64,000 nucleotides of DNA from Hirschia sp964342355. Its GTDB lineage: Bacteria > Pseudomonadota > Alphaproteobacteria > Caulobacterales > Hyphomonadaceae. Under the pieces are notes generated by a model. It searched no databases and was not told the DNA's origin. It saw only the letters and a list, made by a program, of their open reading frames with translations. Positions 8,515-17,207 of this stretch are shown here, one piece after another (within the stretch, counting starts at the first letter, position 1; the number at the start of each line of letters is the position of its first letter). A program made the position numbers and the translations under genes. Location of the stretch: NCBI GenBank assembly GCA_964342355.1, contig CAYFFG010000005.1, forward strand, positions 124,001 to 188,000, read 5' to 3'.

Positions 8515-10584
8515 ATGCGCAACGCCGTACTGAATGAAATCCCTGAAACAGATGTTCAGGGCGCATGCGTGCTTGTTCTGAACGACCCGAATTTTGACGG
8601 GTGCGAACTGACAGATATGCTGGAGACAGACGGCCAGTATTTCGTCGCCGAAGCCTATGGGGTAGAGGAAGCTGAAGAGCTTATCAATGACCTTCATCCC
8701 GACGTTATTGTGCTCAATCTGTTCAGGGATAAGGAAAGCCAGCTAACGGCTTGCAGAACTGTTCTGGCAAAAGTCGATGCAGACACGCCGATTGTTTCGC
8801 TGATGCGCCGTGACGACAAGCAAACGCGCCTGCGTGCGTTTCGGTATGGTGTCTCAGAGATTATTACCGCGCCAGTCTCTGAAAACGAGTTTCTATTAAG
8901 AACTCAGCGTGTTATCGAACGGCGTAACATGACGGCGAAGCTTCGCCGGGAACAACAGCGCCTGACGCAGGACATGCGCGCCGCGCAGGCTATGCAGGGC
9001 GATTTGCTGCAAAAAGAAGATACAGTGGCGTCAATCGCATCAGCGCGTCACATTGCAATTGAAACATTTTACAAGTCGTCAAACCTGTTGGGCGGCGACT
9101 GGTGGCATGTGCTGCCGATCGACAAGGATTCTGTCGGCCTGTTGATGTTCGACTTTTCTGGTCACGGGGTGACGTCCGCAATCAACGCCTTCCGATTGCA
9201 GCTGTTCGTTGAGTCTCTAAAGGACAACCGTTTCAATCCGTCGGTATGGATGAAGCAACTCAATAAAGAACTGCATGCAGTTCTCTCCGTTGGCCAGTTT
9301 GCGACCGGGTTTTATGGTGTCTTCAACCGACGTAACCGCAAGCTTTGCTATGTGAATGCCGGTACGCCTTTACCAATGATCATTCGCGCTCAGACCGGAG
9401 CCATAGAGGGGTTGGAAGCGACAAGCCCAATTCTTGGCTGCTCAAGCGAAGTCGACTTTGATTCACGCACCGTCAGCCTGTCTCCCAATGACAGACTGGT
9501 GCTTTATAGCGATGCGCTTTACGAGGATTTCGTCAATCCTGACGCCACGCTGTCATTCGAAGAATTGGGCGGGTATGTGTGCGCAGCCGCTAAACTGAAA
9601 GCTGATGATGAGACGTTCCCGCAATCATTATTGCGGTTTATGTCGCTGAGCGAAAACTCACGCTTTGAAGATGACCTCACAATCATTTCAATGCAGGTTT
9701 TAGCCAAGGAGCGCAAACGTAATTTCAGGCGTCTAAAACCCATAAAGGATTGCATCTGGATCGCAATGGAAGAAGGCTCGACACTCGCCGACAGCCTTCT
9801 GGACTTCATCTCGACCGAGCATCCCGAGTGGGCGGACCTTCTTCACTTCGGTGCGACCTTACCTAAAGGAAGTACCGTGGCGCTCATCGTTGCCGATGAA
9901 AGCAACCTCAAGGCGCTTGATGTCGCAAGAGATAATGATGCTGATTTTCTCAACACGGTTTTGCTGAGCGATGATCAGCAAAAGCGCAGCGATGTCAGCT
10001 ATATGGCGCCTGCCAACGCAGACCTTGAGACAGTTATGTCTGTGATCAAAGCGGCCAACACGGTCCGTGAGCAGACCATGAACCTGCGTGCAGAGGTCGC
10101 TCTGCGTAAATCAGCTATCGGGGCTATCCGGCGCGGCGTGTTTTCGATCGCGACGTTGGAACAGGCGCGCAACCTCTCAACTATGTTAGCCTTGGCATGT
10201 CCGGAGCCATCCATCGTGGCCATTGGCCTGCAGGAATTGATGGTCAACGCGGTTGAGCACGGAAACCTGGGCATTACGGCTGACGAGAAACAGGATCTGC
10301 TCATAAAGGGCCAATGGCGCACAGAAGTTTATCGACGCCTGGAGCTACCAGAATATAAGGACCGGGAAGTCACCGTCGGTTTCCGTCGCTATGAAGACAG
10401 GATCGTCTTTAGGATTGAGGACGAAGGCGAAGGTTTTGACTATGAAGCCCTACAAAATGGCACAGTCGCAGGCGAGGATAGCTTCCGTGGCCGCGGTATC
10501 AAACTCGCGACCGACCTGTCTTTTTCTCGTGTAGTGTACGAGGGCCAAGGCAATATCGTCGAAGCAATTATCGATCTTTCGTAG
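8515..10584 (+). CDS. Pseudo-receiver/PP2C phosphatase/HATPase partner-switch regulator (HsbR-like)
   Basis: A 689-residue protein with three domains. The N-terminal receiver fold (about 15-130) is degenerate: the phosphoacceptor position reads VIVLNLF, Asn68 instead of Asp, and the beta-5 Lys is missing. After a coiled linker (about 133-165) comes a SpoIIE/RsbU-type PP2C domain with metal ligands in LLGGDWW (Asp193), MFDFSGHG (Asp211), YSDALYED and EDDLTII. The C-terminal domain is an RsbW-like GHKL ATPase: QELMVNAVEHGN (Glu574, Asn578), DEGEGFD and GRGIKLA. P. aeruginosa HsbR has the same architecture and both dephosphorylates and phosphorylates the STAS protein HsbA. GGAGGTGGCGCA precedes the ATG. 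The gene is convergent with tonB, with no spacer. Confidence 0.88.
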   Translation: MRNAVLNEIPETDVQGACVLVLNDPNFDGCELTDMLETDGQYFVAEAYGVEEAEELINDLHPDVIVLNLFRDKESQLTACRTVLAKVDADTPIVSLMRRDDKQTRLRAFRYGVSEIITAPVSENEFLLRTQRVIERRNMTAKLRREQQRLTQDMRAAQAMQGDLLQKEDTVASIASARHIAIETFYKSSNLLGGDWWHVLPIDKDSVGLLMFDFSGHGVTSAINAFRLQLFVESLKDNRFNPSVWMKQLNKELHAVLSVGQFATGFYGVFNRRNRKLCYVNAGTPLPMIIRAQTGAIEGLEATSPILGCSSEVDFDSRTVSLSPNDRLVLYSDALYEDFVNPDATLSFEELGGYVCAAAKLKADDETFPQSLLRFMSLSENSRFEDDLTIISMQVLAKERKRNFRRLKPIKDCIWIAMEEGSTLADSLLDFISTEHPEWADLLHFGATLPKGSTVALIVADESNLKALDVARDNDADFLNTVLLSDDQQKRSDVSYMAPANADLETVMSVIKAANTVREQTMNLRAEVALRKSAIGAIRRGVFSIATLEQARNLSTMLALACPEPSIVAIGLQELMVNAVEHGNLGITADEKQDLLIKGQWRTEVYRRLELPEYKDREVTVGFRRYEDRIVFRIEDEGEGFDYEALQNGTVAGEDSFRGRGIKLATDLSFSRVVYEGQGNIVEAIIDLS

Positions 10585-11280
10585 TCACTGCATGACGAAA
10601 GTAAACGGAATTATCAGCTTAGCTTTCGGGAATGGATATTCCTCAGGAAGAGGGTCTATTCTGGTAACTTTTCTTGCCACACGCTCAATTTCATCATCCA
10701 GAATTTCGCTGCCGGTAGATTGAATGAGCACCCAGTTCAAGATTCTGCCTTTGCGGTCGATCTCAATTTTGATGCGACCTGTTCCCTGAATGTTGTGGCG
10801 TAGGGCGTTATAGGGATAACGCATGTGACTGATGTATTCAGCCATGGAGATATCGACAAAGACTTTCGATAATTCCACAGGTGGAGGAGGCGGAGCTTCC
10901 ACAGGGCCGGAAAAACCTGATGACAATGGGCCGCTGGTTTGTTGTACGGGGGGGAAGTAACGAGGTTCAGGCGGCGCCTCTGGCGGGGGCGCTTCTTCTG
11001 AGCGCTCTGTTTTTACCTCTGGAGGTGGTGGCGGGTCATCAGGCGGGTCATCCGGAATTAACTCCGGAGGCGGAGGTTCAAGCCGCTGCGCTGGTGCGCC
11101 TAGAGATACAACGACTTGTTCGACTTCAGCATCGTCGATGACGCGAACCGGTACAGTTTGTTCCGCAATCAAATAAAGAGTGACGAACAGTCCGGCAGCG
11201 GACACCAACAAACCCATTGTCCAATGCCTAACGTCGGGTGTGTTTGGCGGGCGTTCACATATTGCGCTAGACCAGCTCAT
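10585..11280 (-). CDS. tonB: TonB-family energy transducer
   Basis: A 231-residue inner-membrane-anchored periplasmic protein that passes proton-motive force to outer-membrane receptors. It has a cytoplasmic N-terminus, one TM helix (about 20-40), a long Pro/Glu-rich spanner (about 67-140) with runs of PPPP, and a TonB C-terminal domain (about 150-231) with YPYNALRHNIQGTGRI and the ending KLIIPFTFVMQ. The start overlaps the upstream exbD stop by four bases. Last gene of the exbB-exbD-exbD-tonB operon; it probably energises the three TonB-dependent receptors in this window, among others. Confidence 0.92.
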   Translation of the reverse strand: MSWSSAICERPPNTPDVRHWTMGLLVSAAGLFVTLYLIAEQTVPVRVIDDAEVEQVVVSLGAPAQRLEPPPPELIPDDPPDDPPPPPEVKTERSEEAPPPEAPPEPRYFPPVQQTSGPLSSGFSGPVEAPPPPPVELSKVFVDISMAEYISHMRYPYNALRHNIQGTGRIKIEIDRKGRILNWVLIQSTGSEILDDEIERVARKVTRIDPLPEEYPFPKAKLIIPFTFVMQ

Positions 11281-11696
11281 GATGGGACCTCCGTTTCGCC
11301 GCGGCCGACGGTCAGCAAAACGAGATACTGCGCACCAGCGTCACGGATATCTTCCATGACCTCTATGACAGTCACCGCATCAGCTTTTGCGTCGGGTTTC
11401 AGTTGGATCAGAGCGCCGGGATTATTCGCCATCACATCAATCACAACAGATGATAGATCTGCACGATCAAGAACCTGATCATCCAATGCGACACGGCCAT
11501 CCTGGTCGATGAGAATGACAAAGTCTTGGATGTCCCCGCGTATTTCAGCTGTCGACTGGGCAGGTGAGACAGAGAATGGATCCTTGGGCTCTATGGATCC
11601 GGCGAGCATAAAAAATACGAGCAAGATAAAAACGACGTCTATCAGCGGCGTGATGTTGACGAGTTCACGTGCCTGTTTGGGGCGTTCGAGTTTCAT
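11277..11696 (-). CDS. exbD: Biopolymer transport protein ExbD (second copy)
   Basis: A 139-residue ExbD/TolR protein. It has a short cytoplasmic N-terminus, one TM helix with the essential membrane aspartate in ITPLIDVVFILLVFFML (about 16-32), and a periplasmic C-terminal domain ending near residue 135. Four-base overlaps with both neighbours (exbD copy upstream, tonB downstream) show a tightly coupled operon. Paired, non-identical ExbDs are common in alphaproteobacterial TonB operons and probably heterodimerise inside the ExbB pentamer; that last point is inference. The TM-flanking sequence differs from the other copy, so it is not a recent duplicate. Confidence 0.92.
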   Translation of the reverse strand: MKLERPKQARELVNITPLIDVVFILLVFFMLAGSIEPKDPFSVSPAQSTAEIRGDIQDFVILIDQDGRVALDDQVLDRADLSSVVIDVMANNPGALIQLKPDAKADAVTVIEVMEDIRDAGAQYLVLLTVGRGETEVPS

Positions 11697-12106
11697 AGCG
11701 CGTTTTCCTCATCTACTGGCCGAGAGAAGGACACCGCGTACCCGCCAGATTTTCGCGTGAGTTGGAAAACATCTAATGCAGATTGCATCTCAACTCCGCG
11801 TTCAGGTCGAATGAGGAAAGAACGCCCCGGATCGGTTTCAGTAATCGCTGTTACTTCACGTGCAATGTCATCAAGAGAAGCCGGGGTGTTGTCATATTCA
11901 TATGTCCCATCAGATTTTATGAGCACAACAATTGCCGCGGCTGCATCTTTTACAGCTTCTGTGTCTTCGGGCGCTTCAACGCCGATGAGACGGAAACGCG
12001 CAAAGTTTGTCGTCAACATGAAGAAGACAAGAAGAATGAAAACCACATCAATAAGCGGTGTGACATTTAGTAAAGCGACCTTCTTGCGGTGTCTTCTAAA
12101 GTTCAT
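11693..12106 (-). CDS. exbD: Biopolymer transport protein ExbD (first copy)
   Basis: A 137-residue ExbD/TolR protein starting MNFRRHRKK, a basic cytoplasmic stretch, followed by VTPLIDVVFILLVFFML carrying the proton-translocating Asp. The periplasmic domain contains the D-G-x-Y strand and a C-terminal helix. The spacer to exbB is 26 bases and the gene overlaps the second exbD by four. A strong AAGGAGGC-like Shine-Dalgarno sequence lies upstream (complement of 12112-12120). Confidence 0.92.
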   Translation of the reverse strand: MNFRRHRKKVALLNVTPLIDVVFILLVFFMLTTNFARFRLIGVEAPEDTEAVKDAAAAIVVLIKSDGTYEYDNTPASLDDIAREVTAITETDPGRSFLIRPERGVEMQSALDVFQLTRKSGGYAVSFSRPVDEENAL

Positions 12107-12132
12107 GACATTGCCTCCTTAAGGTCGACCAA

Positions 12133-13434
12133 TCAGGTCTTTCCTTTGTCTGAAGGGGGGACAGCGTCATAAAGCGGTGCAGTGAAGACTTCAGTGGCCG
12201 CGTTCTCCATGTGCTGGCCTTCAACGTCCACAGAGCGCTGGAACCAAGTGAAGAAGACGGCAGCCGGGATCGCGACTGTTAGGCCTGCCGCTGTTGTGAG
12301 CAGCGCCTCCCAAATACCGCCCGCCAGAACTGCCGGTTCTACACGATCGCCAACTGTTTCCATTTGTTGGAAAGCTTCGATCATCCCAAGGACAGTCCCT
12401 AAAAGACCAAGCAGAGGTGCAATAGTGGCGATCAGACTCAAGAGCGCCAGTCCGCGTTCAAGGCCATCCAATTGAGATTGAGCAACGCGCGTCACTTCTT
12501 CTCGAACCAGTTCATCAGACATCTTTGGGTTTAGCTTGCCTCGCACAGCCGCACCCATTACGCGGGCAACAGGGCTACGTCGCTTGTCAAGCTCAGGTAA
12601 AGTTTCCTGGTCTTTGCCTTGTCTGAGTTTGGCGACCACATCAGAGACGAAGCCGGAAAATCCGACACCGAGCCAAATAAACTGAACCAACTTTACGAGT
12701 GACACACCAAGTGTGAGCAGTCCAAGAAGGATTAGGACCGTGATAATTGGACCGCCAGCATCCATTAAGCGCTGTATAGGTGCGAACATGCCCTTGTGTT
12801 CTGAAGCAGCCGCATCGCTTTCAGCACCTGAAGCTGGATCGTCCGTGACCGGCGCAGTACAGGTGCGTGTCTCTGGTTCGCCTTGATCGTTCAGAACTGG
12901 CTCGCCAAATTCATCTACGACCGGAAGTGTGTCTTTGTAGATTACAGCGCCATCGGCATCGAGTTGAGGCTCGCCGTTTTCATCCAACAGAGCCGGGCAA
13001 TCCGGAAGCGGAGCTTCACAAGCTTTAACTTTGGCATTTCCGTCTTCATCGAGAACGGCGTCGCCATTCTGATCCAAGACTGGAAGACTTTCCATGTAAA
13101 CCGGATGCCCTGCCGCATCCAGAATGGGTTCGTTGTTTTCATCAATCAGAGGGGGGCATGCAGGTAGCGGCGCAGAACAGGCGCGCATCAAGGGTTCGCC
13201 GTCCTCGGTTAGAACTGGCTCTCCCTCATCGTCTAAAACCGATATCTGATCATCATATAAGGCTTGTCCAGCATCATCCGTGAGTTGAACGCCGTTGTCG
13301 TCCAAAGTGGGGGGACAAATTGGTAATTCGGCTTCAGCAATTTCCTCTGAGCCAGTCTCATCCTGAGCCAGAGCGTTGGCGCTGAACATGACAAGGCAGC
13401 TCGCAATCAGCAGCTCTTTCACAAATTTTTTCAT
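12133..13434 (-). CDS. exbB: ExbB/TolQ/MotA-family proton channel with triple-repeat periplasmic N-domain
   Basis: A 433-residue protein. ATG at 13434 is chosen because a clean signal peptide follows (MKKFVKELLIASCLVMFSA, cleavage near ALA-Q24) and a GTGGGG site precedes it; a frame open to 13509 is not convincing. Residues 38-198 form an Asp/Glu/Pro-rich domain of three repeats. From about 225 it is a standard ExbB: TM1 (about 228-258), a cytoplasmic helical domain, and TM2/TM3 with GLLGTVLGMIEAF and LLTTAAGLTVAIPA. Ordinary ExbB is about 240 residues with no such domain. It forms the motor channel with the ExbDs and drives TonB. The extra domain may bind calcium, other ions or an envelope partner; this is unproven. 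Confidence 0.88.
   Translation of the reverse strand: MKKFVKELLIASCLVMFSANALAQDETGSEEIAEAELPICPPTLDDNGVQLTDDAGQALYDDQISVLDDEGEPVLTEDGEPLMRACSAPLPACPPLIDENNEPILDAAGHPVYMESLPVLDQNGDAVLDEDGNAKVKACEAPLPDCPALLDENGEPQLDADGAVIYKDTLPVVDEFGEPVLNDQGEPETRTCTAPVTDDPASGAESDAAASEHKGMFAPIQRLMDAGGPIITVLILLGLLTLGVSLVKLVQFIWLGVGFSGFVSDVVAKLRQGKDQETLPELDKRRSPVARVMGAAVRGKLNPKMSDELVREEVTRVAQSQLDGLERGLALLSLIATIAPLLGLLGTVLGMIEAFQQMETVGDRVEPAVLAGGIWEALLTTAAGLTVAIPAAVFFTWFQRSVDVEGQHMENAATEVFTAPLYDAVPPSDKGKT
12841..13317 (-). repeat. Three exact 53-residue tandem repeats in ExbB N-domain
   Basis: Residues 40-198 of the ExbB-like protein contain Cys40/Cys86, Cys93/Cys139 and Cys146/Cys192. Equivalent cysteines are exactly 53 residues apart, so each unit has a Cys pair spaced 46 residues. 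Each unit reads roughly C-P-x3-L-D-x2-G...Y...VLDxxGxxVLxxDG...C-x-A-P-L-P. The D-x-x-G loops resemble acidic ion-binding turns. The DNA copies (159 bp) are diverged. Confidence 0.85.
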
Positions 13435-13524
13435 AAATGCCCCACTCATTTTCACTTCGAATTCAATGCCCCGAAATTGGAAGTGCTGTACTTTGGCGAC
13501 GGTCGCCACAGCTTAATAACCCTA

Positions 13525-13557
13525 TTATTTGTAAGGAATGTAACAATTCGATGACAG
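13525..13557 (-). promoter_or_regulatory. Candidate Pho box upstream of exbB operon
   Basis: Read on the minus strand from 13557, CTGTCATCGAA is followed by TTGTTACATTC and CTTACAAATAA, three 11-base units. The first has the full CTGTCAT of the PhoB consensus, the second five of seven core bases, the third four. It lies in the exbB/pstS divergent region, about 90-120 bases before the exbB start. Orientation favours exbB rather than pstS. No expression evidence. Confidence 0.3.
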
Positions 13558-13658
13558 TAGAGGTGGCCAACTGTCGCAGACATTAAGTAGTAAAACTGTG
13601 CTTACGTACCGTTATTGAGAATCTAAACTCGAAGAACGTAATGGGAAAATAAGTAAAA

Positions 13659-14720
13659 ATGGTCCGTATACTGACTTCAAGTTTTGTTTGTTTTTTTGTT
13701 TTGGCGGCCAGTTCATGCGTTGATCGCGAGAGAAATGTTGTGAGAATTGTAGGATCTTCAACAGTTTATCCGTTTTCAAGAACAGTAGCAGAGCGTTTTT
13801 CCGTGAAATCAGGACTTCCTGCTCCGATTATTGAGGTGACCGGCACAGGGGCAGGATTTAAACGCTTTTGCAGCCATCCGGGCGCGGCGGATATTTCCAA
13901 CGCTTCCAGGCAGATTAAATCAAGCGAAGTGAAGTTATGCTCTGAAAACGGCATTACGATCATTGAAGAGTTCAAGTTTGGCTATGACGGTATCGTCGTT
14001 GCGACAGCGCCTGATAACCCCTTGAAGTCACTGACTTTGCGCCAACTTTACGTGGGTTTAGCGCGTGACATACCTGGTCCGGAAGGTTTTTTCATTCCCA
14101 ACCCATATTCACGCTGGTCAGAGATAGATCCGTCTTTGCCAGATATTCCAATTCTTGTGCATGGCCCTCCGCCGACGTCTGGCACAAGAGACGCTTTCGT
14201 TGAACTTGGCATGCATGGCGGTGCTGAAGCGCTTTCAGAGCTTAAATCTCTAAAGGCGCTCAAACCGGATGCCTTCAAAGCGCGCGCAGGAGCAATTCGC
14301 GAAGACGGCCGTTGGATTGATGAGGGTGAAAACGACAACGCCATAATTCAGATTATCCGTCAATCAGACCACGCAATTGGCATATTCGGGTTCTCTTTTT
14401 ATGAGCAAAATCAGGACCTTGTGGATGGTCTGGCGCTGGGAGAAGTTGTGCCAAGTTTTGGATCAATTGCTGACCAAAGTTATCCTTTGGCAAGGTCGCT
14501 GTTCTTCTACGTTGACGCAACCCATGCTCGCTCACGTCACAATGTCCAGGAATACATCAATGAATTTGCTTCTGAAGCTGCGATTGGAGAGTTTGGATAT
14601 CTAGCGGAAAAGGGCCTGATTGCGATGCCGTTGGAAGCACGTAAAGATGTGCGACGGCAGGCGCTGGCGCTAACAAATAGTCTCGTCGAGGCGGAAACTA
14701 ACGGAGAGGGCGCGTCATGA
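13659..14720 (+). CDS. pstS: Phosphate ABC transporter substrate-binding protein PstS
   Basis: A 353-residue periplasmic phosphate binder. The signal sequence ends in FVLAASSC, so Cys20 is a probable lipid anchor. The mature domain opens with VRIVGSSTVYPFSRTVAERF, where the SSTVYP segment supplies phosphate contacts, then VTGTGAGFKRFC and ADISNASRQIKSSE; TSGTRDAFVE near residue 170 contributes the second phosphate-binding loop. First gene of pstSCAB, overlapping pstC by four bases. No convincing plus-strand Pho box was found upstream. The start is the only ATG compatible with the signal peptide. phoU and phoB are not in the window. Confidence 0.93.
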   Translation: MVRILTSSFVCFFVLAASSCVDRERNVVRIVGSSTVYPFSRTVAERFSVKSGLPAPIIEVTGTGAGFKRFCSHPGAADISNASRQIKSSEVKLCSENGITIIEEFKFGYDGIVVATAPDNPLKSLTLRQLYVGLARDIPGPEGFFIPNPYSRWSEIDPSLPDIPILVHGPPPTSGTRDAFVELGMHGGAEALSELKSLKALKPDAFKARAGAIREDGRWIDEGENDNAIIQIIRQSDHAIGIFGFSFYEQNQDLVDGLALGEVVPSFGSIADQSYPLARSLFFYVDATHARSRHNVQEYINEFASEAAIGEFGYLAEKGLIAMPLEARKDVRRQALALTNSLVEAETNGEGAS

Positions 14721-15931
14721 CAGTCGCGTTAGTGCTCCTATGCTTAGCGGGCGTTGGCTTTCTATTCGTCTTTGCCAAGTCGCAGGCGTTCAAGATTGAA
14801 GCCGCCGGATCAAAGTTGCACTCGCCTGCTTCTTATCATGGATATTTTGCGGTCCTTATCGGGGCTGGGCCTGCAATCACAGTCTGGATAGCCGCAAACT
14901 GGTTGGGACTTGCAGAGATTCTAACCATCATAGTTGTTCTGTTGGCGTCAGGAATAGGAGTTTGGCTGGCGTTCAGACAGAAATCTGCCGACTTTCGCGC
15001 TCGCAATCGCGTGGAGCACTTCATTGAAATCATCATGGCGGCGGTATCGTTTTTGGCCGTTGTGACCACTTTTTCGATTTTTATCGCATTGGTTGCTGAG
15101 AGTTTCAGGTTCTTTGCAAAAGTGCCGGTGATGGATTTTCTGTTTGGGCTTCAATGGAGTCCGCAAACAGCAATCCGGGACGATCAGGTAGGGGCGACAG
15201 GCGCTTTTGGGGCTGTGCCATTATTAACAGGCACATTGATGGTAACATTAATCGCCATGCTGACGGCGATTCCGCTTGGCGTGATGTCTGCGATATATCT
15301 TTCGGAATATGCAAGCGAACGGGTACACGCGGTCGTAAAGCCCATATTGGAGCTTCTGGCGGGCGTGCCGACGGTTGTTTACGGCTTTTTTGCGCTTCTG
15401 GTTGTTGGCCCGGCTGTTGCTGACGGCGCCCAACTGTTTGCCGATCTACTTGGAGTCGATTATCGGCCGCCAGCCCAAAACGCGTTAGCGGCGGGGTTGG
15501 TTATGGGCGTCATGATCATACCATTCGTGTCGTCTTTGGCTGATGATGTGATTTCTTCCATCCCACGAAGTTTGGAAGAAGGCGCTCTCGCTGTAGGCGC
15601 GCGAAAATCTGAAGCGATTATCAACATTATCCTGCCGGCAGCAGCGCCGGGTTTGGTCGGAGCATTTTTGCTAGCGATCAGCCGAGCAATCGGAGAGACA
15701 ATGATAGTGGTCATGGCGGCAAGTCGTAGTGCGAACCTGACAGCTGACCCTTTGGACCGCGTCACAACGATTACGGTTCAGATTGTCGCATTACTAACCG
15801 GAGATCAGGAGTTTGACAGCCCTAAAACACTATCGGCTTTCGCGCTTGGCTTGGTGCTGTTTTTGACCACGCTTGCGATCAATGTGGTGGCGCTGATGAT
15901 CGTTAAAAAATATCGGACACGCTATGACTGA
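14717..15931 (+). CDS. pstC: Phosphate ABC transporter permease PstC
   Basis: A 404-residue inner-membrane permease. Its N-terminus is extended by two or three additional TM helices (about 1-95) relative to the usual PstC of about 300 residues, a form common in alphaproteobacteria. The core permease begins near residue 115, and the EAA loop that docks PstB is visible as EEGALAVGARKSEAIINIILP followed by AIGETMIVVMAA. It overlaps pstS (4 bases) and pstA (8 bases). It forms the membrane pore with PstA. Confidence 0.93.
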   Translation: MTVALVLLCLAGVGFLFVFAKSQAFKIEAAGSKLHSPASYHGYFAVLIGAGPAITVWIAANWLGLAEILTIIVVLLASGIGVWLAFRQKSADFRARNRVEHFIEIIMAAVSFLAVVTTFSIFIALVAESFRFFAKVPVMDFLFGLQWSPQTAIRDDQVGATGAFGAVPLLTGTLMVTLIAMLTAIPLGVMSAIYLSEYASERVHAVVKPILELLAGVPTVVYGFFALLVVGPAVADGAQLFADLLGVDYRPPAQNALAAGLVMGVMIIPFVSSLADDVISSIPRSLEEGALAVGARKSEAIINIILPAAAPGLVGAFLLAISRAIGETMIVVMAASRSANLTADPLDRVTTITVQIVALLTGDQEFDSPKTLSAFALGLVLFLTTLAINVVALMIVKKYRTRYD

Positions 15932-17204
15932 TAAAGTGCAGACATCATTGTTTGTCCATTCCAGTCGGGACAGAGCACGCGCGCTGGGCGAGCGATTGTT
16001 CAAGATTGCGGGTATTGTTTCTGTAACAATCGCATCGACGATTCTTATCGCGATTATTGGCGCGATTGTCATTTTGGGTAGCAGCGCCTTCACGAACCAT
16101 AATGTGCGTTTGGATGTCTTTCTGGATGCGGAAGTTATTGATCCTGATGGTGACAAAAATCCTGTTGTGCTACGAACCGCGGATTACAGGGGGGTGATAC
16201 GGAATGCGTTGCTCAAGCGTTTTTCGGAAGTTGAAGAACGAACTGCAATTTTAGAGCTGCAGGCTCTGATTTCGCCAGGTGCAGAGTTTGAGCTTGTTCG
16301 GCGAGTTACTCAGCAACCAGAGCTAATCGGCACAACTGTTCGTCTTGATGCGCTAATGTCAGACGACGTTGATCAGTATTTGAAAAACAATGCAGCCGCA
16401 GATCGTTCGCGTTTAAGCTCACAACAGCTTGAGTGGATCAACACTTTGCGAGCTTCCAATGACATTAAACGCTCATTCAATACGCGCTTTTTTACAGGGG
16501 GAGATAGTTCGGAGCCGGAGCTGGCCGGCGTAGCCGCGGGCATATTGGGTTCGTTTTTGGCGCTAGGCGTAGCGCTTGTGCTTGCCGTGCCGGCAGGGGT
16601 GGCGACGGCAGTGTTCCTTGAGGAGTTTGCACCCAAAAATCGTATTGCTGACTTCGTTGAAGCCAATATCAACAATCTGGCGGCGGTTCCGTCCATCGTG
16701 TTTGGGCTGTTAGGGCTTGCTATTTTGATCAATGGTTTCGGAATGCCGCGCTCCGCACCGATTGTTGGCGGACTGGTGTTAGGCCTGATGACTTTGCCCA
16801 CTGTCATCATTGCAGCGAGGGCGGCTATTCGCGCGGTGCCTTCGACCATTTACGAAGGCGCGTTAGCTGTTGGCGCTTCTCGGTTTCAGGCCATGACAGA
16901 TCATGTCTTACCCGCATCCGCACCAGGCATTTTGACAGGTGTGATTATCGGGCTGGCGCAGGCGTTGGGTGAGACTGCGCCTCTTTTGATGATCGGTATG
17001 GTCGCCTTTGTTGTCACGCCGCCAATGAGCATTTTTGATCCGTCATCCGCATTGCCTGTGTTGATCTACCTGTGGGCTGAAAGTCCGGAACGCGCTTTTG
17101 TGGAAAAAACAGCAGGCGCCGCGCTCGTGCTTTTGGGCTTTCTTGTCACCCTGAATCTGACGGCTGTCTGGTTACGCCAAAAATTTAAAGTCAAAGGAAT
17201 CTGA
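15924..17204 (+). CDS. pstA: Phosphate ABC transporter permease PstA (with N-terminal insert)
   Basis: A 426-residue permease, longer than the usual 280-300. After the first TM helix (about 30-52) a soluble segment of about 130 residues is inserted (VRLDVFLDAEVIDPDGDKN to NTRFFTGGDSSE). This matches the extra domain (DUF3333-type) seen in alphaproteobacterial PstA. The permease core follows, with EGALAVGASRFQAMTDHVLP as the EAA loop and ALGETAPLLMIG. It overlaps pstC by eight bases; pstB begins three bases downstream. The insert's function is unknown to me. Confidence 0.93.
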   Translation: MTDKVQTSLFVHSSRDRARALGERLFKIAGIVSVTIASTILIAIIGAIVILGSSAFTNHNVRLDVFLDAEVIDPDGDKNPVVLRTADYRGVIRNALLKRFSEVEERTAILELQALISPGAEFELVRRVTQQPELIGTTVRLDALMSDDVDQYLKNNAAADRSRLSSQQLEWINTLRASNDIKRSFNTRFFTGGDSSEPELAGVAAGILGSFLALGVALVLAVPAGVATAVFLEEFAPKNRIADFVEANINNLAAVPSIVFGLLGLAILINGFGMPRSAPIVGGLVLGLMTLPTVIIAARAAIRAVPSTIYEGALAVGASRFQAMTDHVLPASAPGILTGVIIGLAQALGETAPLLMIGMVAFVVTPPMSIFDPSSALPVLIYLWAESPERAFVEKTAGAALVLLGFLVTLNLTAVWLRQKFKVKGI

Positions 17205-17207
17205 TCG

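Noticed and set aside
13560..13658. Plus-strand Pho box for pstS
   Set aside because: Only isolated CTGTC/CTGTG strings occur, not at 11-base periodicity.
16373..16849. 158-residue minus-strand open frame inside pstA
   Set aside because: Antisense of the PstA permease core; composition is a codon mirror.
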